DNA of 64,000 bases, taken from Brevibacillus choshinensis. GTDB lineage: Bacteria; Bacillota; Bacilli; Brevibacillales; Brevibacillaceae. The DNA lies in NCBI RefSeq assembly GCF_016811915.1, contig NZ_CP069127.1, positions 1,642,001-1,706,000 on the forward strand. Reading direction: 5' to 3'. Position 1 is the stretch's first letter. The number at the start of each line of letters is the position of its first letter. The position numbers and the translations under genes are program-made. Of the stretch, positions 17,636-27,421 are shown piece after piece. Below the pieces are notes generated by a model that saw only the letters and a list, made by a program, of their open reading frames with translations, searched no databases and was not told where the DNA came from.

Positions 17636-18532
17636 TTATGGCCTCATTTCGGCCTGACGCTGCATTTCGGCGAAGTAGCGGATGACGTAATCGCGGAACG
17701 TACGTGAGGCTGCAGACAGATACCGGTCATGGCGCCAAGCCAATTGGTAAGTGCGCAGGCACAGAGGCTTTTCGATGCGGATGAGGCGCATGGAACTCAC
17801 CTTGTCTCCGAGAGTCTCCGGCAAGAAAGCGATCCCGATTCCCGCATGCAGGAAGTGACCCACGGCTGAATGCTCATCGACTTCGCATACCAGATTCGGC
17901 TCAAACCCGGCCTCTTTGCAAAAAGCATCCGTCATCGCGCGAAACGGATTCCCTTCCTTGATGCAAATGAATGGCTCGTGTGCCACCTCTGCCAGATCGA
18001 TACGCTCCCGGCTGGCCAAGCGATGGGTGAGGGGAACGGCGAGCATGATTTCCTCGGTCAAGATGTTAACCCCATCGATCCCGTCCTGCTCAAGCGGGGG
18101 AAAGGTAATGCAAAAGTCGATTTCGCCGCTTTGGAGCTGCTGCACTTTTTCCTCTGGTGATGCTTGGGTAATGCGCATCTGGACGCCTTGATGCACAGAA
18201 AGAAAGCTTCCGATCATGTCCGAGAAGCATTTGTGGGTCGTCGTGGCGAGCATGACCCGTCCGCGCTCCATTCCCGCCATATCGATGAGCTCCCGCTGTC
18301 CTTCTTCCAGCAGGCTGAGTGCCCCCTCCACTTTTTTCAGGAAGGCTTTGCCATACGCATTGAGCTTAATTTGTCGTCCATTCCGATCGAACAAAGGGAC
18401 GCCGACATGCTCTTCCAGACGCGAGATGGTCTTGCTTAGGGCAGGCTGAGCAATGTGCAGCTCCTGGGCAGCCTTTGTCATGTGCTCCAGCCTGGCAACC
18501 TTGCAAAAGTATTGCAGCTGTAACAGTTCCAT
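17636..18532 (-). CDS. LysR-family transcriptional regulator (module 2)
   Basis: Intact LysR regulator of 298 aa. Winged HTH at residues 1-60 (MELLQLQYF, AAQELHIAQPALSKTISRLEE), then a LysR substrate-binding domain. It is a paralog of the frameshifted copy at 11960-12852; the HTH recognition helices are nearly the same, so it may also serve that module. ATG 18532 is preferred over GTG 18541 because GAGAGGAAG is nine bases upstream of the ATG. It is divergent from the oxidoreductase with the operator region at 18552-18617 between them. Confidence 0.88.
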   Translation of the reverse strand: MELLQLQYFCKVARLEHMTKAAQELHIAQPALSKTISRLEEHVGVPLFDRNGRQIKLNAYGKAFLKKVEGALSLLEEGQRELIDMAGMERGRVMLATTTHKCFSDMIGSFLSVHQGVQMRITQASPEEKVQQLQSGEIDFCITFPPLEQDGIDGVNILTEEIMLAVPLTHRLASRERIDLAEVAHEPFICIKEGNPFRAMTDAFCKEAGFEPNLVCEVDEHSAVGHFLHAGIGIAFLPETLGDKVSSMRLIRIEKPLCLRTYQLAWRHDRYLSAASRTFRDYVIRYFAEMQRQAEMRP

Positions 18533-18551
18533 ACGTTGCACTTCCTCTCAT

Positions 18552-18617
18552 ATACCCGAGTGTATGAAGAGATAAGGAAGGATATATTTTTGTTTATGTA
18601 AGAGTGATTGTAAAATA
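18552..18617 (+). promoter_or_regulatory. LysR operator and promoter region, module 2
   Basis: ATAC-N6-GTAT palindrome (18552-18565), GATATATTTTTGTTTAT (18581-18597) and GATTGTAAAATA (18606-18617). The last two blocks have the same 25-bp spacing as in module 1, arguing for conserved operator plus promoter elements rather than chance. Confidence 0.6.
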
Positions 18618-18693
18618 ATTTCTGCAAGCCGACAACAGAATTACGGCAAAATCGGCGCGGAATAACAGTGGAGAGTAGAGAGGATGATGGCGG

Positions 18694-19605
18694 ATGAAAG
18701 CAGCTGGAATCTTGTCGTTTGGCGGTCCGGAAGTGCTGCGCTTGCTCGAGGTAGACACCCCTGTGGCGAATGAAAATCAAGTGAGGGTCCGCGTAAAGGC
18801 AGCAGGTGTGCAGCCCTTTGATTTGTCCGTCCGCAGCGGTTGGACTCCCCCGGGAGGAGCAGTCCGTTTTCCCCAGATTTTGGGCAATGAATTTGCTGGA
18901 GTCGTGGATCAAGTGGGGGATGCGGTAACCGGATTTGCTGCGGGAGACGAAGTCATGGGTTTTCAAGTACTGGGCTGCCAGGCTGAGTATGTCGTTGTGG
19001 CGCCCGATCAGTTGGTCAAAAAGCCGCAGCGAATGCCGTGGGAGGAAGCGGCCGTTCTTTCAGCTTCCGGCCAAACGGCGCATACAGCCTGAGAAGTGCT
19101 CGGGGTTAGCGCAGGGGAGACCGTGCTGGTCCATGCGGCTGCCGGCGGTGTCGGGACCTTCGCCGTACAGATCGCCCGAGCGTACGGCGCGACTGTCATT
19201 GGCACGGCAAGCGAGGGGAACCATGAGTATCTCCGCTCATTGGGAGTCATACCGATCAGCTATGGCAGTGGATTCGTGGATCGGGTGAGAGCAGTCGCTC
19301 CGAAAGGGGTAGACGCTGCCTTGGACGCGGTTGGGGGAGAGGCATTGGCTGCTTCCTTGGAAGTCGTGAAGCAAAAAGAGCGGATTGGAACGATCGTGGA
19401 ATTTGAGCAGGCGACTCAGCTTGGTGTCCGTGCCATTCGCAGCCAGCGCTCTGCTGATCGCCTGCAGCACCTGGTTGATTTGTACAATCGTGATCAGCTT
19501 CGCATCACCATCCGCCAAAGCTTTCCGCTCCATCTGGCCGCAAAGGCTCATCAAGAGCTGGAATCCGGACATGGACGAGGCAAGGTGGTGATCGTAATCG
19601 AGTAA
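18694..19605 (+). pseudogene. Quinone oxidoreductase-like gene with in-frame TGA (module 2)
   Basis: Paralog of the 14386-15300 gene and exactly the same length (304 codons). Both halves align: GroES-like part with ILGNEFAGVVDQVG, and Rossmann part with HAAAGGVGTFAVQIARAYGA. The frame is interrupted once by TGA at 19090-19092, between QTAHTA and EVLGVSAGE, where the paralog reads QAL. All else is intact, so this is either a recent nonsense mutation or a base-call error. No recoding signal is seen at the TGA. Confidence 0.82.
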
Positions 19606-19620
19606 ACGCATCTCAATTGA

Positions 19621-19665
19621 AAAAAGCCCAGTCAATCGACTATCCAAAGCCGTGACTGGGCATTT

Positions 19666-19669
<4 letters not shown>
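19621..19669. terminator. Terminator between oxidoreductase pseudogene and sensor kinase
   Basis: Stem AAAAAGCCCAGTCA / TGACTGGGCATTTTT, T-runs on both strands, between convergent genes. Confidence 0.88.
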
Positions 19670-20990
<1,321 letters not shown>

Positions 20991-20994
<4 letters not shown>

Positions 20995-21674
20995 TGCATA
21001 TCACCGACAAATTTGTATCCGATACCCCACACGGTTTTAATGTAGTGCTTGTCATGCTCCAGCTTGGAGCGCAAATTCTTGATGTGGACGGTCACCGTAT
21101 TGATATCGCCAAACTCGCTTTCTCCCCAGATGGCATTGTATATCTGCTCCCGGCTCAATACCCGATTCGCGTTCTCCGCCAAATACAGCAGAATTTGAAA
21201 TTCCTTCGTGGACAACTCTACCCGTTTGTCGTGGTGAAAGACTTCGAAGGTGTCTTTATTTATCGTCAATGACCCACTGTGAATCGACTTGGTAGCAGTT
21301 ATGTATCGATTTTCCCGGCGCAGATGCGCACGGACACGGGCGATCAATTCGGAGATGCTGAATGGCTTCAGGATATAATCGTCGGCGCCGACCTCAAGGC
21401 CGATGACCCGATCCAGCTCCCGATCCTTTGCACTGAGAAAGAGGATGGGAATGTTGACGGAATTGCGTATCTTCCGGCAGACGTCCAGGCCATCCATCTC
21501 CGGCATCATGATATCGAGCAGGATCAAGGAAAGCGATGGGTCGAGCGCTTTTTCCAGCGCTTCTTTTCCGTTTTGGGCCTCGATTGTGAGGAAGCCCTCG
21601 TCCTGGAAGCTTTCGGCGAGCAGACGCACGATATCCGGATCATCATCTGCAATTAAAATGGTGGGGCTAGTCAT
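20991..21674 (-). CDS. OmpR/PhoB-family response regulator
   Basis: Response regulator of 227 aa. Receiver domain with the acidic pair in ADDDPD, the phospho-acceptor Asp in LLDIMMPEMDG (about residue 54) and Lys in KPFSISEL; C-terminal winged helix with ELSTKEFQILLYLAEN, REQIYNAIWG and DINTVTVHIKNLRSKLE. ATG 21674 follows GGAGG. It pairs with the downstream sensor kinase. Confidence 0.95.
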
Positions 21675-21756
21675 CTACCATAACCTCCTTATTCACTATT
21701 ATTATAAATAGTAACGCTTCTTTGGAATATAAGGAGTAAATGCCTTCATAGTAAAA

Positions 21757-21788
21757 AAAAGGCGCTCCCGAATTGCGGAGCACCTTTT
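21757..21788 (-). terminator. Terminator of small exported protein gene
   Basis: Stem AAAAGGcGCTCC / GGAGCaCCTTTT, A/T-flanked, just past the stop codon of the 21805-22128 gene. Confidence 0.75.
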
Positions 21789-21804
21789 CTGTTTAGGCGA
21801 CTAC

Positions 21805-22128
21805 TTAGCTTTTTCTGTCATCGTCGCTTTGTACTGGGAAGTTCATCCAGCCGCCACCGAGTGAGAAAGGAGCGTCAGTTGCCGTAACAGCAGGGGTAGT
21901 TGTGGAAGTCTCAGTTGTAGCAGCAGTGCCATCAGTAGTCGATGGAACAGGTGCAACTTCTTCCGTAACTGGATTAATGATGTTGTGATTTTCACTGACA
22001 AAGCTGCTGAAGAAGCTGGCAGTATTTTCTTTTTCGCCTGGCTCGCTAGCAGCGAATGCTGGAACAGCCAAAGAAGCAGTAACAGCCATTACAGCTGTGA
22101 GTGTGAGAAAACGACAGGTTTTTTTCAT
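21805..22128 (-). CDS. Small exported protein of unknown function
   Basis: A 107-residue protein with a clear Sec signal peptide: KK, then a hydrophobic stretch, and a likely cleavage after VPAFAA. The mature part is short, acidic and Ser/Thr/Pro-rich (repeated T-T-E-T-S-T-T-T), with FSLGGGWMNFPV near the end and an acidic-basic C-terminus. The second ATG of the tandem (22128) is chosen because GGAGG lies nine bases before it. No family is recognised. Its position beside the two-component system makes it a possible target or ligand, which is only inference. Confidence 0.65.
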   Translation of the reverse strand: MKKTCRFLTLTAVMAVTASLAVPAFAASEPGEKENTASFFSSFVSENHNIINPVTEEVAPVPSTTDGTAATTETSTTTPAVTATDAPFSLGGGWMNFPVQSDDDRKS

Positions 22129-22389
22129 GGTTTTCATCCTCCATCCATCCCTTTCCCCAAGGGAGATCATCTTCATCTCCAGTTATAAAGGACATTTCTG
22201 TAATAGCTCTGAAAAAAGTATGAAGGTTTATGAAGAAATGATGGAGTACAAGCCTGAAAGTGTTATTTTATCCAAAATCTTTATTTTCGGAATAAACTTA
22301 CGCTAGAAATCGTTCGAAATAGTTGATATTTTATTAATAATTATGTAGTACTTAGAGTGTAGGATTTAAATTTGAGGGAGATGTAGAAG

Positions 22390-23463
22390 ATGGAGTGTCA
22401 GTTAACAGTTACTCTGACAGAACAGAGAAAAGAAAAGCCTGCTAGTGACAAGCTCGGGTTCGGTGTGCATTTTACCGACCACATGTTCACAATGGACTAC
22501 ACAGAAGGAAAAGGCTGGCACGATCCGCAAATCGTACCGTATTCCCCGCTCACACTCGATCCGGCAGCAATGGTGTTCCACTACGGCCAAGCTGTATTCG
22601 AGGGATTGAAGGCTTACCGCAACCATGAAGACAAAGCGTGGTTGTTCAGACCCGATCAAAATTTCAAAAGAATGAATCGTTCCCTGAGCCGCCTCAGCAT
22701 GCCGCTCATTGATGAGGCATTCATGCTGGAAGCGCTGAAGCAATTGGTTGCCACTGAAAAAGAGTGGATTCCGACCGAAAGCGGAACTTCCCTATACATT
22801 CGTCCGTTTGTGATCGCGACAGAGCCATGCTTTGGCGTTCGCGCTTCGCATACGTATAAATTCATCGTGCTCCTGTCCCCAGTGGGTGCTTACTACTCCG
22901 GAGGCATGAAGCCGGTCAAAATTTATGTGGAAAACAACTACGTCCGTGCCGTTCGAGGCGGGACAGGCAACGCGAAAGTTGCCGGGAACTACGCGGGAAG
23001 CCTGAAAGCACAAGAGGAAGCAAAGGAAAAAGGATACGAGCAAGTCTTGTGGCTGGACGGAATTGAAAACAAATACGTAGAAGAAGTAGGCAGCATGAAC
23101 GTCTTCTTTAAAGTTAAGGGAGAGGTGTGGGTCCCAGCCCTGAATGGCAGCATTTTGGAGGGGATCACACGGGATTCCACGATCCATATGCTGAAGGATT
23201 GGGGAGTTCCAGTCGTCGAGAAACGCATTTCGATGGAAGAGCTGTACGAGGCGTACACAAAAGGGGAGCTCGAGGAAGCGTTCGGAACGGGTACAGCAGC
23301 CGTCATTTCCCCGATCGGCGAGATGAACTGGAATGGCCACCAAATGATCATCAATGGAGAGCAGACGGGTGAATTGACCTCCAAGCTCTATGAACAAATG
23401 ACCGGCATCCAGTACGGACTCGTGGAAGACAAGTATGGATGGGCAGTAGAAGTAACGAAATAA
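22390..23463 (+). CDS. ilvE: Branched-chain amino acid aminotransferase
   Basis: PLP enzyme (357 aa) that interconverts Leu, Ile and Val with their 2-oxo acids. Class IV aminotransferase fold of the BCAT type: [17 protein letters not shown] near residue 60, R-F-x-P-like [13 protein letters not shown], the PLP Lys in [15 protein letters not shown], and [15 protein letters not shown] followed by [14 protein letters not shown] 22390 is preceded by GAGGGAGA. It is monocistronic. Like leuA it belongs to branched-chain metabolism, but no T-box is seen in the 260 bp before it. Confidence 0.94.
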   Translation: MECQLTVTLTEQRKEKPASDKLGFGVHFTDHMFTMDYTEGKGWHDPQIVPYSPLTLDPAAMVFHYGQAVFEGLKAYRNHEDKAWLFRPDQNFKRMNRSLSRLSMPLIDEAFMLEALKQLVATEKEWIPTESGTSLYIRPFVIATEPCFGVRASHTYKFIVLLSPVGAYYSGGMKPVKIYVENNYVRAVRGGTGNAKVAGNYAGSLKAQEEAKEKGYEQVLWLDGIENKYVEEVGSMNVFFKVKGEVWVPALNGSILEGITRDSTIHMLKDWGVPVVEKRISMEELYEAYTKGELEEAFGTGTAAVISPIGEMNWNGHQMIINGEQTGELTSKLYEQMTGIQYGLVEDKYGWAVEVTK

Positions 23464-23486
23464 GGAAACAGCAAGGCGAAAGAGCA

Positions 23487-23526
23487 GGCACAGTCGCCCT
23501 CTAATTGGGGGTGGCTGTGCTTTTTT
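23487..23526 (+). terminator. Terminator of ilvE
   Basis: Stem GCACAG-C-GCC / GG-GGCTGTGC followed by six T. Confidence 0.85.
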
Positions 23527-23569
23527 GTTCCTATCGATCAAAAGTTTATGATCGTAAAAAATAGGAATG

Positions 23570-23632
23570 GTAAAAATATTGAAAAGAAAGGTAAAGATAG
23601 TTGAAAGAAAAAAGTTAGAAAATTATTAAAAT
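23570..23632 (+). promoter_or_regulatory. Direct-repeat activator site and -10 of binding protein 1 (promoter D)
   Basis: GTAAAAATATTGAAAAG (23570-23586) and GTAAAGATAGTTGAAAG (23591-23607) are 21 bp apart. TAAAAT (23627-23632) starts 36 bp after the second repeat begins. Confidence 0.8.
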
Positions 23633-23687
23633 TAGAACTATGCAATGATACTTACTCGTTTTGATCTGAAAAAGAGGGGGCATTCAC

Positions 23688-25283
23688 TTGAAAAGAAAAA
23701 ACATGCTGCACTCCATTCTCGCCCTATCCGTACTGTTTTCGACGGTCCTCGCGGGTTGCTCATCCGGACAGTCTGCGACTTCCGGGGCCAGTACCAGCAC
23801 GACGGTGACCAGTCAGCCTGGACCGACTCCGGCAGCAACCGGAGGAACCTTGATTATCGCCCGTCTGTCCGATGCCAACAATCTGGATCCGCATTTCAGC
23901 ACCCAGATCAACTCCATGGCTGTTGTGCAGCACAAGCTGTACGAAGGACTCGTGCTGCTCGATCAAAACAGCGAGTACAAGCCGCTCTTGGCGAGTGAAT
24001 GGAAGCAGCTCGACGACCTCACATGGGAATTCGTCCTTCGAGATGGCGTGACATTCCATGATGGCACCCCCTTTGATGGAGAAGCGGTAAAGAAGACGAT
24101 CGCCAGGATTTTGGACAAAAACGCACCGACTCCCAAGGCCAACATGTTTGGCATGATTAAAGAAGTCAAAGTGATCGACCCGCATAAAGTGCAGATCATC
24201 CTCCACTATCCGTTTGCCGGTTTGCTGTCCGTACTGGCGAGTGCTGAAGGCGGCATCATCAGTCCAAAGGCGATTGAGCAATATGGAAAGGATTTGAACA
24301 AGCATCCGGTCGGAACGGGACCTTTTGTGTTTGAATCGTGGACGCCAGGACAAGAGATCGTGCTTACGAAAAATGAAAAGTATTGGGGAAAAGGGCCGAA
24401 GATTGACAAGGTTGTATTTAAGACGGTGCCGGAGGATACGACCCGTGTCGCGATGGTTGAGACTGGGGAAGCTCATATCGCGGAGCAACTGCCTGTGACG
24501 GAAATCGAACGCGTCCAAAATTCCACCAACATGACGCTGGGACGTTATGAATCCTTTGCGGTTGATCATATCGGGATGAATGTGACGAAAAAGCCGTTTG
24601 ATGATGTGCGGGTGCGTCAGGCCATCGCCCATGCCATCGACAAGGAAGCGATCATCAAAGGCGTGTACAATAACGTGGGAAAAGTCGCGGTCTCCACATT
24701 GGGACCAAAAGTGATCGGGTACAGCCCGAATCTGAAGACGCCGGAATACGATTTGAACAAAGCGAAGCAGCTGCTGGCAGAAGCCGGGTATGCGAATGGT
24801 TTTAAAGCGACGGTGTACTTAAATGACAACAAAGCACGCATCAATGTGGCGGAAGTCTTGCAGTCGCAGCTGAAGGGGATCGGGATTGACCTGCAGATTC
24901 AAGTGATGGAGTTTGGAGCGTATTTGGATTTGGCAGGAAAGGGCGAGGCGCAAATGTTTATCAGCGGATGGGGAAATGCGACGGGTGACGCTGACTACAA
25001 CCAGTACAACCTGTTCCACAGCACATCGCACGGGGTGCCAGGCAACCATTCCTTCTATTCCAATCCAAAAGTGGATGCGCTGATCGAAGCCGGACGAAAG
25101 GAAAAAGATCCGCAGAAGCGCAAGGAAATCTATGAGCAAGCGCAGCAAATCGAAATGGACGAAGTGCCGCTGCTCCCTTATCGCAGCAGTGAAAACCTCG
25201 CCGCCATCGCGAAAAACGTACAAGGTGTCACCATCAGTCCTTCGGGATACGTCGAGATCAATGACGTGACGATTCAGCAGTGA
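23688..25283 (+). CDS. Family-5 ABC solute-binding lipoprotein 1 (DppE/OppA-like)
   Basis: Membrane-anchored receptor (531 aa) of a peptide/nickel-type importer. Signal peptide with lipobox LAGC (Cys about residue 24), a Ser/Thr/Pro linker, then an SBP_bac_5 domain. Family marks include ARLSDANNLDPHF, GVTFHDGTPFDGEAV, HPVGTGPFVFESWTPGQ and KKPFDDVRVRQAIAHAIDKEA. The TTG start at 23688 has AGAGGGGG at ideal spacing and lies about 48 nt after the predicted transcription start. It is the first of four paralogs in 8 kb. No permease or ATPase gene is adjacent, so it must borrow one, possibly the DppBC-like pair at the left edge. Confidence 0.9.
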   Translation: MKRKNMLHSILALSVLFSTVLAGCSSGQSATSGASTSTTVTSQPGPTPAATGGTLIIARLSDANNLDPHFSTQINSMAVVQHKLYEGLVLLDQNSEYKPLLASEWKQLDDLTWEFVLRDGVTFHDGTPFDGEAVKKTIARILDKNAPTPKANMFGMIKEVKVIDPHKVQIILHYPFAGLLSVLASAEGGIISPKAIEQYGKDLNKHPVGTGPFVFESWTPGQEIVLTKNEKYWGKGPKIDKVVFKTVPEDTTRVAMVETGEAHIAEQLPVTEIERVQNSTNMTLGRYESFAVDHIGMNVTKKPFDDVRVRQAIAHAIDKEAIIKGVYNNVGKVAVSTLGPKVIGYSPNLKTPEYDLNKAKQLLAEAGYANGFKATVYLNDNKARINVAEVLQSQLKGIGIDLQIQVMEFGAYLDLAGKGEAQMFISGWGNATGDADYNQYNLFHSTSHGVPGNHSFYSNPKVDALIEAGRKEKDPQKRKEIYEQAQQIEMDEVPLLPYRSSENLAAIAKNVQGVTISPSGYVEINDVTIQQ

Positions 25284-25367
25284 CGGGCTGAGAGGGACCT
25301 TTCTGCCGACGGGTACAGGAAATTTGCCTCGATCACTTCAAATGTAAGCGAGGCAGAGCTCAAGTAG

Positions 25368-25490
25368 GCTTACTCCCATGCATTGGATTTGGTGGAAGAG
25401 TACGCCTGCTTGCTCGGCCAAGACTATCCATTGGATGTGACGCCCGCCTTCTTGCAGAAATTGCGAACCCATCCAGGCGTCCGCAAGTAA
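25368..25490 (+). pseudogene. Possible C-terminal gene remnant between binding proteins 1 and 2
   Basis: Within the 443-bp gap after binding protein 1, one frame reads AYSHALDLVEEYACLLGQD, continues through YPLDVTPAFLQKLRTHPG and ends in TAA at 25488-25490. It is preceded in frame by TAG at 25365 and has no start. Composition and sense look coding, so it may be the stump of a gene lost during duplication of the array. The family is not recognised. A hairpin GCCTCG/CGAGGC (about 25326-25354) precedes it. Confidence 0.3.
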
Positions 25491-25509
25491 AAGGATACCG
25501 ATAAAGAAA

Positions 25510-25554
25510 AAGGAAAGAGGATCAGAAGATTTCTGACGCCTCTTTCCTTTTTTA
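25510..25554 (+). terminator. Terminator before binding protein 2
   Basis: Stem GGAAAGAGG / CCTCTTTCC with an inner TCAGAA/TTCTGA helix and a six-T tail. Confidence 0.85.
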
Positions 25555-25599
25555 TGTTCCGCTAAACCTCGCCCTAGGGATAGTTAGTGTTAAAAATCA

Positions 25600-25662
25600 G
25601 TAAAGAAAATGAAAATAGAAGTAAAGAGAGTGAACAAATATAGCCAGAATAGTAGGTAAAAT
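25600..25662 (+). promoter_or_regulatory. Direct-repeat activator site and -10 of binding proteins 2-3 and amidohydrolase 5 (promoter E)
   Basis: GTAAAGAAAATGAAAAT (25600-25616) and GTAAAGAGAGTGAACAA (25621-25637) are 21 bp apart. TAAAAT (25657-25662) sits at the 36-bp offset. The downstream genes 25727-30253 are on one strand with short gaps, so this promoter may drive two binding proteins and an amidohydrolase together. Confidence 0.8.
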
Positions 25663-25726
25663 GAAACATGCGCGAATGATGAAAAAATTAACACAATAGG
25701 AACGCGCGAAAGAGGGGGACATCAAC

Positions 25727-27313
25727 ATGAAAAAGACGCGCTTTTTTCAGACGCTGATCGCGCTGACAGTAGCCGTTTCGGCTGCGCTAGCCGGCTGCTC
25801 TTCGGGCCAGGAAGCAAGTCAGGGGAACAACGGATCTGCGCAACCGGGAGCAAGCGCACCCGCAGGAAAAACCGGCGGTACCTTGGTGATTGCACGACTG
25901 TCCGATGCCAACAATTTGGATCCGCACTTCCTCACGCAAATCAACTCAGCCGCCATTATTCATCACAAGGTATACGAGGGACTCGTGCGGATGGACAAGG
26001 AGAGCAAGTACGTCGGTTCGCTGGCTACCGAATGGAAGCAGCTGGATGACGTGACGTGGGAATTCAAGCTGCGCCAAGGCGTCACATTCCACGATGGCGC
26101 GCCGTTCAATGCAGAAGCGGTGAAAAAGACCATCGCTCGCGTGCAGGATCCGAATGTCGGGTCCAATCGCGCCAATCTGTTTGAAGCCATCAAAGAAGTG
26201 AAGGTCGTCGATGATCTGACCGTACAGTTCGTTTTGCACTATCCGTATGCTCCGCTTCTGTCCGTTTTGGCAAGTGCGGAAGGGGTTATCCTCTCACCCA
26301 AAGCGATCGAGCAGTACGGAAAAGATCTGACCAAGCACCCGACCGGTACCGGACCGTACAAGTTCGAATCGTGGACACCCGGCCAGGAAGTGGTGCTCGT
26401 GAAAAATGACAGCTACTGGGGCGGACAGCCAAAGCTGGACAAGGTCGTCTTTAAAACCGTACCAGAGGACACCACTCGGATCGCCATGGTAGAAACAGGC
26501 GAGGCGCAAGTCGCCGAGCAATTGCCTGTAACCGAAGTGGATCGCGTACAAAATTCCAGCAGCATGACACTGGGGCGTTTTGCTTCCTTCTCCAGCGATC
26601 ATATTGGGATCAATACGAAGAAGAAGCCATTTGATGATGTGCGTGTCCGTCAGGCTATCGCATACGCTGTCGATAAGGAATCCATCATCAAGGGTGTGTA
26701 CAATGATGTAGGGAAACCAGCGCACTCCTCGATTACTCCAACGATGGTCGGTTACAGCGAAAACGTAAAAGGCCTGGATTACAATCTGGAAAAAGCAAAG
26801 CAGCTGCTTGCTGATGCAGGCTATGCAAACGGCTTCAAAGCAACAATCTACCTGAACGACAACAAAGCTCGCATCAACGTGGCAGAGGTATTGCAGCAAC
26901 AGCTCAAACAAATCGGAATCGATCTCCAAGTGAAGGTGTTGGAGTTCGGCGCTTACATCGACGCAGCCTCCAAAGGGGAAACCGACCTGTTCATCAGCGG
27001 CTGGGGCAATGCGACCGGTGACGCAGACTACAATCAGTACAATCTGTTCCACACCAAGTCGCAGGGCGCACCAGGCAACCACTCCTTCTACAGCAATCCA
27101 GAAGTGGACAAGCTGATCGAGGAAGGTCGCAAGGAAAAAGACGCGGACAAGCGCAAACAGATTTATGAACAAGCTCAGCAAATCGAGATGAATGACGCCG
27201 GGTTGATTCCTTATCGTTTCTCTGAGAATCTCGCTGCCATTCAAAAAGGTGTTGAGGGCGTTTGGATCAGCCCAGCTGGTCATATCGAAGTAGACGACGT
27301 GGTTCTTCCATAA
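25727..27313 (+). CDS. Family-5 ABC solute-binding lipoprotein 2
   Basis: Paralog of binding protein 1 (528 aa). It has the same signal peptide pattern and lipobox LAGC, then the same ARLSDANNLDPHF, GVTFHDGAPFNAEAV, GTGPYKFESWTPGQ and FDDVRVRQAIAYAVDKES blocks. Sequence closeness to protein 1 suggests recent duplication. ATG 25727 follows AGAGGGGGAC. A hairpin at 27328-27365 after the stop separates it from binding protein 3. Confidence 0.92.
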   Translation: MKKTRFFQTLIALTVAVSAALAGCSSGQEASQGNNGSAQPGASAPAGKTGGTLVIARLSDANNLDPHFLTQINSAAIIHHKVYEGLVRMDKESKYVGSLATEWKQLDDVTWEFKLRQGVTFHDGAPFNAEAVKKTIARVQDPNVGSNRANLFEAIKEVKVVDDLTVQFVLHYPYAPLLSVLASAEGVILSPKAIEQYGKDLTKHPTGTGPYKFESWTPGQEVVLVKNDSYWGGQPKLDKVVFKTVPEDTTRIAMVETGEAQVAEQLPVTEVDRVQNSSSMTLGRFASFSSDHIGINTKKKPFDDVRVRQAIAYAVDKESIIKGVYNDVGKPAHSSITPTMVGYSENVKGLDYNLEKAKQLLADAGYANGFKATIYLNDNKARINVAEVLQQQLKQIGIDLQVKVLEFGAYIDAASKGETDLFISGWGNATGDADYNQYNLFHTKSQGAPGNHSFYSNPEVDKLIEEGRKEKDADKRKQIYEQAQQIEMNDAGLIPYRFSENLAAIQKGVEGVWISPAGHIEVDDVVLP

Positions 27314-27327
27314 CGCAGCAAAAGGAG

Positions 27328-27365
27328 CAGCATAGCGAGATACCTGCCAGGGTCGAGCTATGCTG
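27328..27365 (+). terminator. Intercistronic hairpin between binding proteins 2 and 3
   Basis: Perfect 9-bp stem CAGCATAGC / GCTATGCTG with a 20-base loop and no T-run. It more likely protects the 3' end of the abundant binding-protein message or gives partial termination than fully ends transcription. Confidence 0.45.
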
Positions 27366-27421
27366 TTCGTCTATACAGAAGCTGGAAGCTGGATAATAAG
27401 AGATTCATGGGGGCGAGCTAG

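Noticed and set aside
19090-19092. Selenocysteine or programmed recoding at the TGA in the oxidoreductase
   Set aside because: The paralog has an ordinary residue there, the protein family has no selenocysteine members known to me, and no downstream recoding hairpin stands out; a nonsense mutation or read error is simpler.
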